DNA from: Notamacropus eugenii
Lineage: Eukaryota; Chordata; Mammalia; Diprotodontia; Macropodidae
Reading direction: 5' to 3'
Length of the DNA stretch: 64,000 bases
Assembly (NCBI RefSeq): GCF_028372415.1
Contig: NC_092872.1
Location: forward strand, 258,689,008-258,753,007
In this document: piece after piece, positions 1 through 10,835 of the stretch
Position numbering within the stretch: position 1 is the first letter of the stretch
How the letters are laid out: each line of letters begins with the position of its first letter
Notes under the pieces: generated by a model
Told to the model about the DNA's origin: nothing
What the model saw: only the letters and a program-made list of their open reading frames with translations
Databases searched by the model: none
Program-made: the position numbers and the translations under genes

Positions 1-1085
1 TCAATGAAATAGAAGACTTTCAAATTTTCCTGATGAAAAGACCAGAGCTGGAAAGAAAATTTGACTTTCTAACACAAGAATGAAGAGAACCATGAAAAGG
101 CGAACAGCAAAGAGAAATCATAAGGGACTTACTAAAGTTGAACTGTTTACATTCCTACATGGAAAGACAATATTTATAACTCTTGAAACATTTCAGTATC
201 TGGGCACTGGGAGGGAGTACACACACACACACATGCACACACGTACACATACATAGAGACAGAGTGCACAGAGTGAATTGAAGAGGAAGGGATCATATAC
301 TAAAAAAAAAAAAAAAAAAACAAAAACGAAATCAAGCAGTGAGAGAGAAATATTGGGAGGAGAAAGGGAGAAGTTATATGGGGCAAATGATCTCTCATAA
401 AAGAGGCAAGCAAAAGACTTATTAGTGGTGGGATAAAGAGGGGAGGCAAGAGAAAAACATGAGGTCTACTCTCATCACATTCCACTAAAGGAAAGAATAT
501 AATGCACACTCATTCTGATAGGAAAACCTATCTCATAATACAGGAGAGTGGGGGACAGGGGCACAAGCAGGATGGGGGGGAGGATGGAGGGGAGGGCATG
601 GGGAGGAGAATGCAATACGAGGACGACACTCATGGGGAGGGAAAGGACCATAAGAAAATAGAAGTAATGGGGGACAGGACAGGACGGAGGGAAATATAGT
701 TAGTCCTATACAACACAACTAGTATGGAAATCATTTGCAAAACTAAACAGATATGGCCTATATTGAACTTCCTGTCTTCCAAGGGGAAGGGCTGGAGAGG
801 GAGGGAGCTAAAGAAGTCGGAACTCAAAGTGTTAGGACCAAATGTAATGTTCTTACCACTGGGTAACAAGAAATACAGGTTAAGGGGTCAAGAAAGCTAT
901 CTGGCCCTACAGGACAAAAGAGAAGACGGAGACAAGGGCAGGGAGGGAGGATAGAGGAGAGAGCAGATAGGTCACAGGGGCAATTAGAAAGCTTGGGTCT
1001 GGGGAGGGGGAGGGGAAAAAAGGGGAGAAAATTTGTAACCCAAAATTGTGTGAAAATAAATGTTAAAAGTTTAATTAAATAAATA
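1..1085 (+). mobile_element. HAL1-like LINE, 3' half
   Basis: Positions 1-83 encode the end of an L1-type ORF1 protein (ending in frame with KRPELERKFDFLTQE, then TGA), closely matching the ORF1 C-terminus on the minus strand near 49.7 kb. No reverse transcriptase follows. Instead about 1 kb of purine-rich 3' region leads to an AATAAA-rich A/T tail near 1060-1085. ORF1 joined directly to a 3' end is the hallmark of HAL1 (half-L1) elements. A CA tract (220-243) and an A18 run (302-320) are internal. The 5' part lies outside the window. Confidence 0.65.
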
Positions 1086-1089
1086 AATA

Positions 1090-2095
1090 AATTGCTTCTT
1101 TTTTCTCTCCCTTCTGTTCTCCTTTATATCTGGGAATGATTAGCTAGAGAGGGGCAGAGAAGGGATATATTTAGAAATGAAAGCAATGTAAAAATATCAA
1201 TTAAAAGTAACCAAACATAAATACAAAATTGGGTAGAGACAATATTGTAACTCTTTCTTCAGAGTGGGTAAGAGTATACACCCATGTTAAAAATAAGATT
1301 TTGAGTAGCAGATGTTTGACAACCCTTCCTCCCCCATTTCCTTCAGTGGTAATTCTGAAACTTTTTCAAAATTGGATGTTACACTCTGATCACAGCCATA
1401 TCAAGGCTCCCCAAAGGAAATAAAAAATTACTAACAGAATAGAGTGCGAAAACCCTTGCTTGGCCTGATTTTTTGGCAAATCAAGTTAATCAGTTCTCAT
1501 TTTGGTGTTCTCTGCCATATGTAGACCTCGTGACATTTTTAGAGTGTGAAACAGGAGACTCATCTCTTTCCTTCCCACTAACTTGTTATTTTCGGAAAAA
1601 TTCAACAGATCAGTCATTTTTATAAATTCTTAACTTTGGCATTTGATTTAAATTCTTTTCTAGTCAATGTAATCTCAATATTATAAATTTTTCCCCTTTC
1701 TAGGTTGTAATACACTGTATATTGTATACACAGAAGACATACAATGAGTATTGACTATGGTGGGAGGGAGGTGTCCGAGAAGCAACAGAAAGATAACAGG
1801 AAGAATAAAAGACGGCCAAAGAAAATCTCCAATCAGAGAGATTAACAGTATTTTTATAAAATATACAAAATATTCATGCTACCTTAAAACTATCTTCTAC
1901 CATCAACATACTGGACAAGAAAAAAAGTGATTATGTATTTTCTTTAATTAAGAGAAGAACTAGCAGCATCCAAGCCTCCGCTTTAGCCTGTTAATCTAAG
2001 CTGAAGAACTCCAAAGGAAGAAAATAATATCAATAAGTATTTTTACGTGTTTAGTTCCCTGTGCTAACTGAAGTAAAGAGGCTCCAGTCTGAGTG
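1090..2095. other. Intronic interval with no recognised feature
   Basis: AT-rich sequence of ordinary complexity. I see no exon-like open frame, SINE head, LINE motif or tandem array here. Confidence 0.5.
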
Positions 2096-2099
2096 ACTC

Positions 2100-3055
2100 T
2101 TAGGAATACTCTAACCTTCCTGGCTGATCTGCAGCCTTAACATCTCCTTTTGGATATCCTGAACTGGATTCTCATCCTGGAAGACATGCTAAGGTCAGCC
2201 TGTCCAAAAAAGAACTCATTAGTTTCCCCACTAAACCTTTTCTGTTTTCCCAACTTCCATGTGACTGCTGAGGGCATCACTGATCTTCCATTCACCCAGG
2301 CTTGAAGCCCAGGCATGTTCCAAACCTCCTCATTCCCTCACTTTCCATACACAATCTGTGGCCAATGTCTGGTCATTTTCCATCTCTGTCACATGCTCTC
2401 TTTTTTCTTGATAATGCCCTGGTGCAGACCCTTATCCCCTCACACCTGGACCCCACTGCAACAGCCTTCTGGTTGGGCTGCCTGCCTCAGTCCATCCTTC
2501 AATTGTCAAAGTGACATTCCTGAAGTGCAGGCCCAACCATGTCACTCCCCAAGTCAATAAACTTCAGCCTCTCTCTATCCTCTCCAGGATCAAACAGAAA
2601 ATTCTGTTTGGCATCAAAGCCTTTGGGAACCTGACCCTTCACATGTCTCCTCATACCTTCTTACACCTGCCCCCAACATTCCTCCATACAATGACAAGGA
2701 CCTCTTTGCTACTCCTCCATATTCCAGACATTTTCACTACGGTTGACCCCATACATAGAATGTTCTCAGTCCTCAGCTTTGCTTCCTGCCTTTCCTGGCT
2801 TCCTTCAAATCCCAGTTAAAACCATTTCTTCTACAGGAAGTCTTTCCTGATCATTCTTATTCTAGTGCCTTCCTTCTGTCGATTATTTCCAATGTATCCT
2901 GTATGTAGCTGGTTTCTTCACACTCAATTGCATGTTGTCTCCCCCATTAAATTGTGAGAATTGTCTATTTTTTTTTAATTTTTCTTTGTATCCTCACAGC
3001 CCAGCCCAGTACCTTGAACAGAGTAGGCACTTAAATGTTTAATGACTATTAACTT
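2100..3055 (+). mobile_element. L2/CR1-clade LINE, 3' end
   Basis: The pattern is the familiar 3' end of L2-type LINEs: a region about lowered prices of homology around CCTGGCTTCCTTCAAATCCC, a TTATTTCCAATGTATCCTG block, GTTGTCTCCCCCATTA, then a tail ending ...AGGCACTTAAATGTTTAATGA near 3050. Many shorter copies of the same 3' end occur on both strands of this window, which confirms that it is a dispersed family. The copy is old and non-coding. Confidence 0.7.
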
Positions 3056-3084
3056 TCATTAACACCCAGGATTCTTCACAGGAT

Positions 3085-3285
3085 TATAGATTCTAGAGCT
3101 TGAAGGAATGGATGGACCTTGGAGGGCTATTAAATACAACATCCTCATTTTACAGATAAGGGAACTGAGGCACAGGTTAAGTTAAGACTTGTTCATGGTC
3201 ACAAAGCTAGTAAGTTGTCTCGGGCAGGATTTGGACCTACAATCTTCCCAGCTGTGAGTTCAGTGCTTTTTGTACAATTCTCAAT
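3085..3285 (-). mobile_element. MIR-type SINE
   Basis: Contains the antisense MIR core (TTTTACAGATAAGGGAACTGA, then GTCACAAAGCTAGTAAG) and the reverse complement of a degraded tRNA-like head around 3225-3280. Confidence 0.75.
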
Positions 3286-3369
3286 TTCTCTGTCAAAAAT
3301 ACATTAGTGTCAAAACACTAAGAAATATCTGACCCTGAAATAAAAAAACCAGTTGTCATAAATATGAAG

Positions 3370-3565
3370 TACATGTGATGTAGTAGAAAGAACCCTGAAG
3401 CCAGAAAACCTGCCAGGAAAAATTCAAATCCCAGCTATTTAATTTATGATTTGTGTGACCTCAGGCAGACAACCAGTAAGCCACAATTTACTCATTTGTA
3501 ATATGAATGGGTTGGAATTGATCTCCAAAATCCCTTCCAATCCTAAATTTATTATCTTAACTCAC
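3370..3565 (+). mobile_element. MIR-type SINE
   Basis: Sense copy: degraded tRNA-like head (GTAGTAGAAAGAACCC), core TGTGTGACCTCAGGCA, CTCATTTGTAATATGAATGG and the CTTCCAATCCTAAATTTAT end. Confidence 0.7.
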
Positions 3566-3599
3566 ACCTAAACAAAGGGAGAGAAAAATGGGTCAATAT

Positions 3600-5170
3600 T
3601 TCTAGAAAAAAAAATTTCAATGAATTTTAGGAACAATGAACCTTTAAAAGCAAGTCTTCAAAGACAAAGCAATTTGACTGCTTTAAAAGATGACCTCCTA
3701 CTTTGTCCTTTTAGCCCGTATCCCCCAAATGGAATCATGACCAATATTTAGCCTGGGAATTTTGTTTTCTAACCAAATCGATTACTGTAACACACAGTAA
3801 TAATTACAAAGTCTGTACCTCTATATTTAAAGAAACATATTAGAAAGATTATAATACAAAAAAAGAGGAAAAAAATCAAGCTTTAGAAAACAATATCCAT
3901 TGTTTAAGAGATATCGGATCAAGTTTGGTGGGAAATAACTCTAATTTGTAATGATTCCCGGTTTACAAAAATTTTGACAATAGACATTTCAGTCAATAGG
4001 CAGGTGTTGTTCTGATTAGGTTAGGAACAAAGTCTGGTACACAACTTGGCTTTATGTCCTGCATACCTCAAAATAAGCACTTCCTCAAATCCAGTACTCA
4101 ACACATGCATATGAATTTCTAAGGCATTTTAAGCTCTTGAAGGCAGTGGGCTCTCCCCAAAGACAAGATCCTCTGTAGAGACTAGATCTCTACATCCTAT
4201 TAGTTAATCAGTTCCCCTGCTCCAGACCCCCAGATCCTGCAATTGTGCACCCAGTTAGAAGACTCTTTAAAAAAAATACTTAGAGCTTTAAAGTGTATAA
4301 AAGAGTTTTATACATGTGAAAGCACTACATTAATGCTTCAAGTATTTGTTACTCAGATCTGAGATGTTAGACTGGACCCAGGATCCAGACTCACCCACCC
4401 AGTTGGAGTACAAAGAAACAGTGCCAGGACCTGGGTACGTAGGAAGGCCGAAGGGGCACTATTAGAAAAGGGATTCAAATCTTCTCCTTCTACTTCAAGT
4501 AACCTCAGGACACACACACACACAAACACACACATAGTCTGGCAGCAATCTCTTCATTATTTATAAATTCACAAGCTGCATCCCCGAAAAGCAAAACACA
4601 GACACTTCCCTCCCTAGTGAAGGCATTCAGCCCCTCTGCTACCCACCCAGCGGCCCTGGCCTCCACTCCACTCCAAACCTGTGGCCATCCCCTCTCATTC
4701 TCAAGCCTCACCCGCTTTGTTACCCACTCCGTGATTACACTTGGTTCGAAGATAACCACCATCAGTGAGGATGGATGCCAGGACTCACGCTGGCCACCTG
4801 CCTCAACCAATAAGGGCACTCCCATGCAATGTAAACAATGGCACAGCCAGGAGGACGGAGGCTCTGCAGCCCACCGGAAGCCAGGCTCAGTGACTCCCCT
4901 TTGGGATTAACAAGCAGCTTCTACAGCCCGGGACGAAGTGACCCCAAAAGTACAGCTCTCTCTCCAAGAGCGTCCCTGGAGGAAGCTCTAAATCAAAACG
5001 AGGGAAAACAGGGAAGAAAAAATGTAAACCAACGATCTTCTCCGTAGGGTGGAGGGGGAAAGGTGGCATTTCAAGTGACTGTTGCCCCCCAGGCTGGGGC
5101 TTCGCTTTCATTTGGCTGGCACCTTTTTTCTCTGCGGGGGGAGGCGGGATACAAGTTAAATGGGGGGCCC
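3600..5170. other. Intronic interval with no recognised feature
   Basis: Mixed-composition intron sequence that becomes more GC-rich toward the CpG island. Only a short CA run (4511-4533) stands out. Open frames here lack any recognisable domain. Confidence 0.4.
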
Positions 5171-5577
5171 CAATCCCACCCAGAAGTCCCCAAAGCGGAT
5201 GTTGCGGGGACAAGAATTAGCCACTTGGTTCCAGATGGGCAGAGAGAGCGGCTCGGGGCGGCAAAGACAGGCAGAAGGTCGGGGAGACTCCGCAGGACCG
5301 GGTCTGGACTCCGCAGCCCGTAGAAACGAAGTTAGGGACCCGAGCTCACTCAACCCCGAGCCCCCAGCCGCAGCAACCTGCGGTGTAGACCCGCTCCGGG
5401 GCGACGCAATGAGCACCGAGCACTTATGCGGCGCCTGCTGGGTACTGCACGGGTTAGAAGCTGGAGAGCACCGAGGGGGAGGGGCAGGAGAGGCTCTCCA
5501 GGAAGAAGGGCGGCGGGACACTGGGGATCCTCCCGGCCCGCCCCGGCCCGGCCTGGGGCAGAGGTGCCCCCGCTCAC

Positions 5578-5743
5578 CCCCCGGCGTGGTGGAGAAGAGC
5601 GTCCCCCCGGGCGTGGTGCAGTAGTCGTGAGGTAGCTGCGCGGCGTCGCTGATGGGCACGGTGCGGGTGGGGATGGCCCGGCTCTGGCTCTGGCTGTGCT
5701 GGGGGCCGTGCCCGGGGCCGCTGCCCGAGGCCGACGCGGACAT
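5578..5743 (-). CDS. EIF4EBP2: 4E-BP2, first coding exon (eIF4E-binding protein 2)
   Basis: This exon encodes the N-terminal 55 residues of a 4E-BP, a small disordered cytoplasmic protein that competes with eIF4G for eIF4E and so represses cap-dependent translation until mTORC1 phosphorylates it. Visible marks are the RAIP motif at residues 22-25, which recruits mTORC1, and the [16 protein letters not shown] block at 40-55. Thr44 and Thr53 in that block correspond to the priming sites Thr37 and Thr46 of human 4E-BP1. [17 protein letters not shown] and the Cys before TTP indicate 4E-BP2 rather than 4E-BP1. The start is the only ATG ahead of the conserved block. The reading frame reaches a GT-GAG donor in phase 1, as expected for this family. 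The N-terminus ([16 protein letters not shown] region) is about 7 residues longer than the human protein as I recall it. The eIF4E-binding helix lies in an exon outside the window. Confidence 0.93.
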
Positions 5744-6008
5744 GCTCGGACCGGGCCGGGCGGACGGAGGGGGGGAGGCGGCGGCGGCGGCGGCGGCGGG
5801 CTCGGGCCGGCCGGGTCGGGTCGGGCCGGGGCGGGGATGCCGCGCTCGCTCCGCTCACTCGCCGCTTCCCTGCCTCTCCCTCCGCCCGCCCGCCGGCTCC
5901 GCCCCTTCAGCCGCCGCCGCCGCCGCCGCCCGTTCCTCGGCCTCCACCTCAACCCTCCGCAGCAGCGGCGACGACGACCGGAAGCGGGGGGAGGGAGGCG
6001 GTTACTGA

Positions 6009-6020
6009 CGGAAGTGACGT
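6009..6020. promoter_or_regulatory. Composite ETS/CRE-type site
   Basis: CGGAAGTGACGT combines an ETS core (GGAAGT) with the TGACGT half of a CRE. Such composites are typical of CpG-island promoters bound by ETS and CREB/ATF factors. It lies about 266 bp upstream of the EIF4EBP2 ATG. Confidence 0.5.
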
Positions 6021-6122
6021 GTGTAAGGGTGGGCGAGGGAGGAGCCGGGGCGGGACCCGGAACCGCGCGCCCCACCTTGGGGCGCTTAACCCTGCACCGC
6101 CTAGTGGACCTGTGGTTGCTTG

Positions 6123-8205
6123 ATTTTTTAAAATTTAAACTTTTTTTATTTTCAGTTCCAAATGCTTCCCTCTCCTTGAGAAGCCGAGAAACATACCCAT
6201 CATGCATGTAAATTCATGCAAAATATATCTCATTAGTCATGTTGCAGGAAAAAAAAAGCAAGAAACGAAAAAATGTCCAAAAGAAAAGTCAACCTCCTGC
6301 CTTTAGTGGTCAGTTTGCTCTCTTGGAGGTGTTTTTTCATCTTGGGAATAGTCTCGGATCATCGCGTTGCTAAGGAGAGCTAAGAGTTCACGGTGTTTCA
6401 TGAGACAATGTTGCCATCACTGTATACAATGTAGCCTGGTTCTGCGCACCACTCTGCACAGGTTCATACAAGTCTTCTCAGGCTTTCCTGGAACCACCCC
6501 CTCCACATTTCTCATACAACAGTAATATTGTACCACGATCGCGTACCACAGCTTATTCTGCTCCAGTGGACTGTGGTTGTGGTTTGTCCTTTGTTCTGAA
6601 TGAGGACGGTGACATCAGGGAGATGATGACATGACTTAAAATTGAAATACATTGGAGGGGGGGGGGGAGTAAGGGGAGTGCTGTGTTAAATCACAGCCTC
6701 ACTTTCTCCTCCAGAGCCATTTGGGTCCAGTGGCCAGGTATAGATAAGGACGAATGGAGATGCTCGCCCCTCCCCTCCACCGATGGTCATTCCCTCACTT
6801 TCCAATTCTTTTCCACCACAAAGAGCTGCTATAAATATTTTTGTATATATAGGTCCTTTCCCTTTTTCTTTTATCTCTTTGAGGTACAGAGCCAGTAGTG
6901 ATACTGCTGGATCAAAGGGTATGCACAGTTTTATAGTCCTTTGGGCATAGTTCCAAATTCTTCTTCAGAATGGTTGGACCAATTCACAACTCCACCAACA
7001 GTGGATTAGTGTCCCAATTTTGCCACATACCACCCTCTAGCATTTATCGTTTATGATAGGTGTGAAGTGGTACCTCAAAGTTGTCTTAATTTGTTTTTCT
7101 CTAATCATTACTGATTTAGAGCATTTTTTCATAGTTTTGATTTCTTCCTCTGAAAACTACTTATTCATATCTGTTTACCATTTATCAATTGGGGAATGGC
7201 TTTTGTTCTTGAAAATTTGACTCAATTTCCTATATTTTTGAGAAATGAGACTTTTATCGAGATATTTGCTGTGAAATTTCCTTCTAGTTTCCTGCTTTCT
7301 TTCTAATTTTGACTGTATTGATTTTGTTTACACAAAACTTTTTTATTTTATGAAATCAAAATTATCCATTTTATCTCCCATGATCCTCTGTCTCTTATTT
7401 GGTCATAAACTCTTCCTTAATCCATAGATCTAACAGGTAATTTTTTTTTATGTTTCCCAAATTTGCTTATGATATCACCCTTTATATCTAAATCATGTAC
7501 CCATTTTGAACTTATCCTAATATTAGGTGTGAGAATATTGATCTATGCCTAGTTTCTACCAAACTGCTTTTCCATTGTTCCCAGGAGCTTTTGTCAAATA
7601 CTAAGTTCTTGCCCCAGTAGCTAGGATCTTTGGGCTTATTCAACACTGGGTTGCAGTGGTCATTTACTTCTGTATATTGTGTACCTAATCTATTCCATTG
7701 ATCACCAGCTCTATTTCTTATTCAGAACCAAACTGTTTTAATGATTACTGCTTTGTAATACAAAGATCTGGTACTGCTGGCCCCTCTTTCTTCACTTTTT
7801 TTTATTGATTCCTTTGATATTCTTGATCTTTTTTTCCTCCAGATAAATTTTATTATCTGTTCTAGTTCCATAAAATAATTCCTTGGTTCTTTGATGGTAT
7901 GGTACTGAATAAATAAATTAATTTGGTTGTGTCATTGTTTTTCTGATAATGGCTTGGCCTTCCCATGAATAATAAATATTTCTCCAATTTTTTAGATCTA
8001 TGTTTGTGTGAAAAGTACTTTGTAATTGTGCTTATATAGTTTTTGGTTGTGTCTTGGCACGTAGACTCCAAAATATTTCATGCTGTCTGCAATTATTTTA
8101 AATGGAATTTCTCTGTCTCTTCCTGCTGTATTTTGTTGGTTAATGTATAGAAATGTTGTTTATTTTACATCCTGCAACTTTGCTAAAATTGTTTCAACTA
8201 GTTTT
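6123..8205 (-). mobile_element. L1 LINE, 5'-truncated, split by a SINE
   Basis: On the minus strand this is the ORF2 C-terminal half and 3' UTR of a marsupial-type L1. The antisense landmarks GGATCAAAGGGTATGCACAG and CAAAGAGCTGCTATAAATAT match the other L1 copies in this window. The poly-A end lies at about 6123-6150 (T-rich on plus). A SINE interrupts it at about 6567-6766. Stops make it non-coding. Confidence 0.85.
6567..6766 (-). mobile_element. RTE-tailed SINE, 5'-truncated, inside L1
   Basis: The plus strand reads TTGTCCTTTGTTCTGAATGAGG...GATGACATGACTT...CCTCCAGAGCCATTTGGG, the antisense of the SINE family found complete at 57187-57500. A G-rich run (6656-6669) is internal. The tRNA-like head is absent. 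Confidence 0.7.
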
Positions 8206-8835
8206 GTTTAATGTGTGTGTGAAGTGCTTTGCAAATGTTAGAGTGCTTTATTATTATTATTTCATAGAATTATAGAGATCCCAAATGGAGTTGTGGCAAG
8301 CAAACTGGCTATGGAGTCAGGAATACTTACTAACTGTGACCTTAGTCAAGTCAGCTCTTCTCAGGGTTCCAGGCACCTAAGAATATAAATTACAGAGAAA
8401 GTACTACAATTATAAATCACAGCTGCAGTCCCTAACCTGTATATGGCCCTAGATCTAGGGCTAAGTTACCTAGCTGGAGAATGGGTCTTAAAGACAGGAA
8501 AAAGCCAATTTAAATCCTGCCTCTAACACATACTGGCTTGAATCCCCAAGTCTCTTAACCTCTGTGTGGTCTACGCAGAACTCTAGCACAATAAATTGCA
8601 AAGAAGATGCTATTAGGAAACTCAGATTCAGTTTCTGTCCCTATACATTATAAAACCCCATATTAAGTGATAAATCCTGTCTGGTAGAACCTTGGAAAGA
8701 ATCCTGTTCCAATCCTGCCTCAGCACCTTGCTGGTTGTGTGACCCTGGGCAAGTTGCCTAGTCTCTCTGAGATTTAGTTTTCTCATCTGTAAAATAAGAC
8801 TAATAATCCCTGGTATGACTCACTAGAAGCTAAAA
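8205..8835 (+). mobile_element. Cluster of MIR-type SINE remnants
   Basis: Three or four sense fragments lie in series: a tail with TTATTATTATT (8205-8262), a copy with GGAGTCAGGAATACTTAC (about 8290-8475), a weak copy (8490-8675) and a clear one with TTGTGTGACCCTGGGCAAG and CTCATCTGTAAAATAAG (8676-8835). Confidence 0.6.
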
Positions 8836-8884
8836 GCATTTTTTCAAACTTAAACAAAAGACTTAAATGTACTAAGTAGAATTT

Positions 8885-9400
8885 AAGATTCTTTTTTTTA
8901 ATAGTTTATTTTTTCCCCACTTACTTGTAAAGACAATTTTTGAAATTCATTTGTTATAAAATTTTGAGTTCCAAATTTCCTCCCTCCCTTTCTCACCTCC
9001 CTCCTCCCTAAGATAGTAAACAATTTGATATAGATTACATATGCGCAATCATGTGAAACATATTTCCGTATTAGTCATGTTGTGAAAAAAGAAATAGAAC
9101 AAAAGGAAAAAAACACAAAAAAAGTAAAGTGAAAATAGTATACTTCAATCTGCATTCAGACTCCGTCTGTTCCTTCTCTGGACATGAATAGAATTTTCCA
9201 TCATGAGTCTTTTGAAATTGTCTTGGATCATTGTATTGCTAAGAAGAACTAAGTCAATCATGGTTGATCATTGGGAAATGTTACTGTTACTGTCTGTGAT
9301 GTTTCCATGGTTCTGCTCATGTTCATGTTAGTTCATGTAAGTTTTTCCAAGTGTTTCTGAAATCCATTTGCTCATCGTTTCTTATAGCACAATAGTAGAT
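8885..9400 (-). mobile_element. L1 3' end
   Basis: Antisense L1 3' UTR, nearly collinear with the copy at 63403-64000: ATAAAATTTTGAGTTCCAAAT, GTATTAGTCATGTTGTG and CTTTTGAAATTGTCTTGGAT. Confidence 0.8.
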
Positions 9401-9500
9401 TATGAGATTCTTGAGGACAGGGTCTATTTCATTCTGTCCATTATCTCTGGTTCTCTCACACATCATTAACACTTAAAGCTTATCGATAAATTGCACAAGT
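9400..9500 (+). mobile_element. L2 LINE 3' fragment
   Basis: Short sense L2 end: ATTCTTGAGGACAGGGTCTA followed by a degraded ACATCATTAACACTTAAAGC tail. Confidence 0.45.
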
Positions 9501-9694
9501 GCCAATTGTTATTTATTTTAAGGACAATTAGAACATTGAAGGTTACAGATGAGAAGAACTTGGGACATCATATAGCTGAAAAGAGAGCTTACAACATGTC
9601 AAAGGTGTAGAGATCCTAGACTTTATCTGTAATTTGGGTAACAAGAGAAATGCCCTCTTACCAATATATTTTTGTTCTTTCTTTGCTACTTAGA

Positions 9695-9955
9695 GAGTCC
9701 CTAGAGCAGCCATTTGCAAATGTTTTAGTTTTAGAACCTCTTTAGAATCTTAAAAATTATTGGGGACTTCTCAAAGTACTTTTGTTTGTAGGGGTTGTAG
9801 CCCTATAATATTATATTATACTAGAATATATATTAACATATTATTATATTAGAAATTAAAATGTCTTAGGATTATTATAAAAATAGTTTTGAGGTCAAGG
9901 ACTCCCTGAAAAGGTCTCCAGGATATCCACGCTGAGAAACACATCAAGATCTTAA
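9695..9955. mobile_element. Unassigned interspersed repeat, possibly hAT-like
   Basis: The block from AGCAGCCATTTGCAAATG to CTCCAGGATATCCACGCTGA, with CTTAAAAATTATTGGGGACT inside, resembles a mammalian DNA-transposon remnant that I cannot name. The centre is very AT-rich. Confidence 0.3.
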
Positions 9956-10240
9956 GTAACTTGCTCAGATCACAGAACCTGTATGAATCAGAAGTGGGAG
10001 ACAAAACCACGTCTTCCTGGCTTCAATGCGTATCTATTATTTATTATGCTGCCTCTCTGGACAGGCCTTATAACAAGGAATTTCAGAGCTGATAGAGTCT
10101 TGAGAATGTAGACTGCCCCTAGATGGCAGCTCCCTTAGACTACAAGAGCTGGAATGTAGCTATTCATCTTCAACTTATCTCTATTTATAGAAGAAACTGA
10201 GCCACAAAGAATGGGTGTGATTTGCCCAAGATCAGTGTCA
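9955..10240 (-). mobile_element. Two MIR-type SINE fragments
   Basis: Antisense pieces: one around 9955-10060 (AACTTGCTCAGATCACAG, CGTCTTCCTGGCTTC), and one around 10085-10240 (TTTATAGAAGAAACTGAGCC, GATTTGCCCAAGATCAGTG). Confidence 0.55.
10114..10131 (+). promoter_or_regulatory. CTCF-like motif (candidate)
   Basis: GCCCCTAGATGGCAGCT is close to the CTCF core CCNNTAGRKGGCA. It is sequence similarity only, and it sits among MIR fragments. Confidence 0.3.
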
Positions 10241-10345
10241 ATCCACCAAGAAGTATTTAGTGCCCATCCTGTACCTGGCATTATGAAGGTCCAGATAGCC
10301 ATGGTCCCTCCCCCAGAGGGAGCTTGCAATTTCCCTAGTGAGGTG
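10235..10345 (-). mobile_element. L2 LINE 3' fragment
   Basis: The antisense L2 end reads AAGTATTTAGTGCCCATCCTG, CTGGCATTATGAAGG, then CAGAGGGAGCTTGCAAT. Confidence 0.5.
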
Positions 10346-10561
10346 AAATTTAGATAAAAAACAATTAGATCAGCGTTATACACTGATAAACTAAACTGCT
10401 AAATCGTGCAGAGGGGATAATTAGAGAACAGAACATTATATAATGAAGGGCTAATGATGCAGTATGAAAGATACCATCAAAAAGCCAGAAAAGGAGGTGG
10501 GTGAGTGCATGTGTCATGTAAAAGATAACAGATGGCCAACCAGTGTGGTCCCCTGGTAGAC

Positions 10562-10828
10562 CCAGTTAGGTGGCACAGTGGATAGAATGTGGACCTGGAG
10601 TCAGGGAGATCTAAGTTCAGATACAGAATGAGATACTACTTGTATGACTCAAGTCATTTAATCTCTGTCTGACTTAGTTTCCTCATCTGTAAAATGGGGT
10701 GATGATAGTACCTGCCTCCCAAGTACATGCTTCTGGCCCTTACCTTTGGGGATCAAATGAAATAATTTTTGTAAAGTGCTTGGTCAACCTTAAAGTTCTG
10801 TAGAATGCACTACTATTATTACTGCATA
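10562..10828 (+). mobile_element. tRNA-headed CORE-SINE, near full length
   Basis: Head TTAGGTGGCACAGTGGATAG, then GGACCTGGAGTCAGGGAG, CTCATCTGTAAAATGGGG and a 3' end GTAAAGTGCTTGGTCAACC...ACTATTATTACTG. The order of parts is that of a complete MIR/THER-like SINE. Confidence 0.8.
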
Positions 10829-10835
10829 TCCAATG

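Larger units (their letters stand above)
1..5577 (-). other. EIF4EBP2: EIF4EBP2 intron 1, promoter-proximal part
   Basis: The interval follows the exon 1 splice donor (GT on the minus strand at 5577-5576) and runs to the window edge. Exons 2 and 3, which would carry the YxxxxL-phi eIF4E-binding helix, lie beyond position 1. It holds a HAL1-like 3' half, an L2 3' end and two MIR copies. The stretches 1090-2090 and 3600-5170 show nothing I recognise apart from a short CA run at 4511-4533. Confidence 0.75.
5180..6090 (-). promoter_or_regulatory. EIF4EBP2: CpG island and promoter of EIF4EBP2
   Basis: A sharply bounded GC- and CpG-rich block surrounds the first coding exon. No TATA box is evident. 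Probable promoter sites lie upstream of the start codon (higher coordinates): an ETS core at 5978-5986 (CCGGAAGCG) and an ETS/CRE composite at 6009-6020 (CGGAAGTGACGT). The leader between about 5990 and 5744 has no ATG on the transcribed strand. It carries (GGC)7 at 5910-5930 and (GCC)7 at 5777-5797, as read in the transcript. The transcription start is inferred, not seen. Confidence 0.85.

Noticed and set aside
5350-6207. Open frames of 94-285 codons on both strands across the CpG island
   Set aside because: They are rich in Arg, Pro and Gly, as expected from GC-rich sequence, overlap in several frames, and only the 4E-BP2 frame has recognisable homology.
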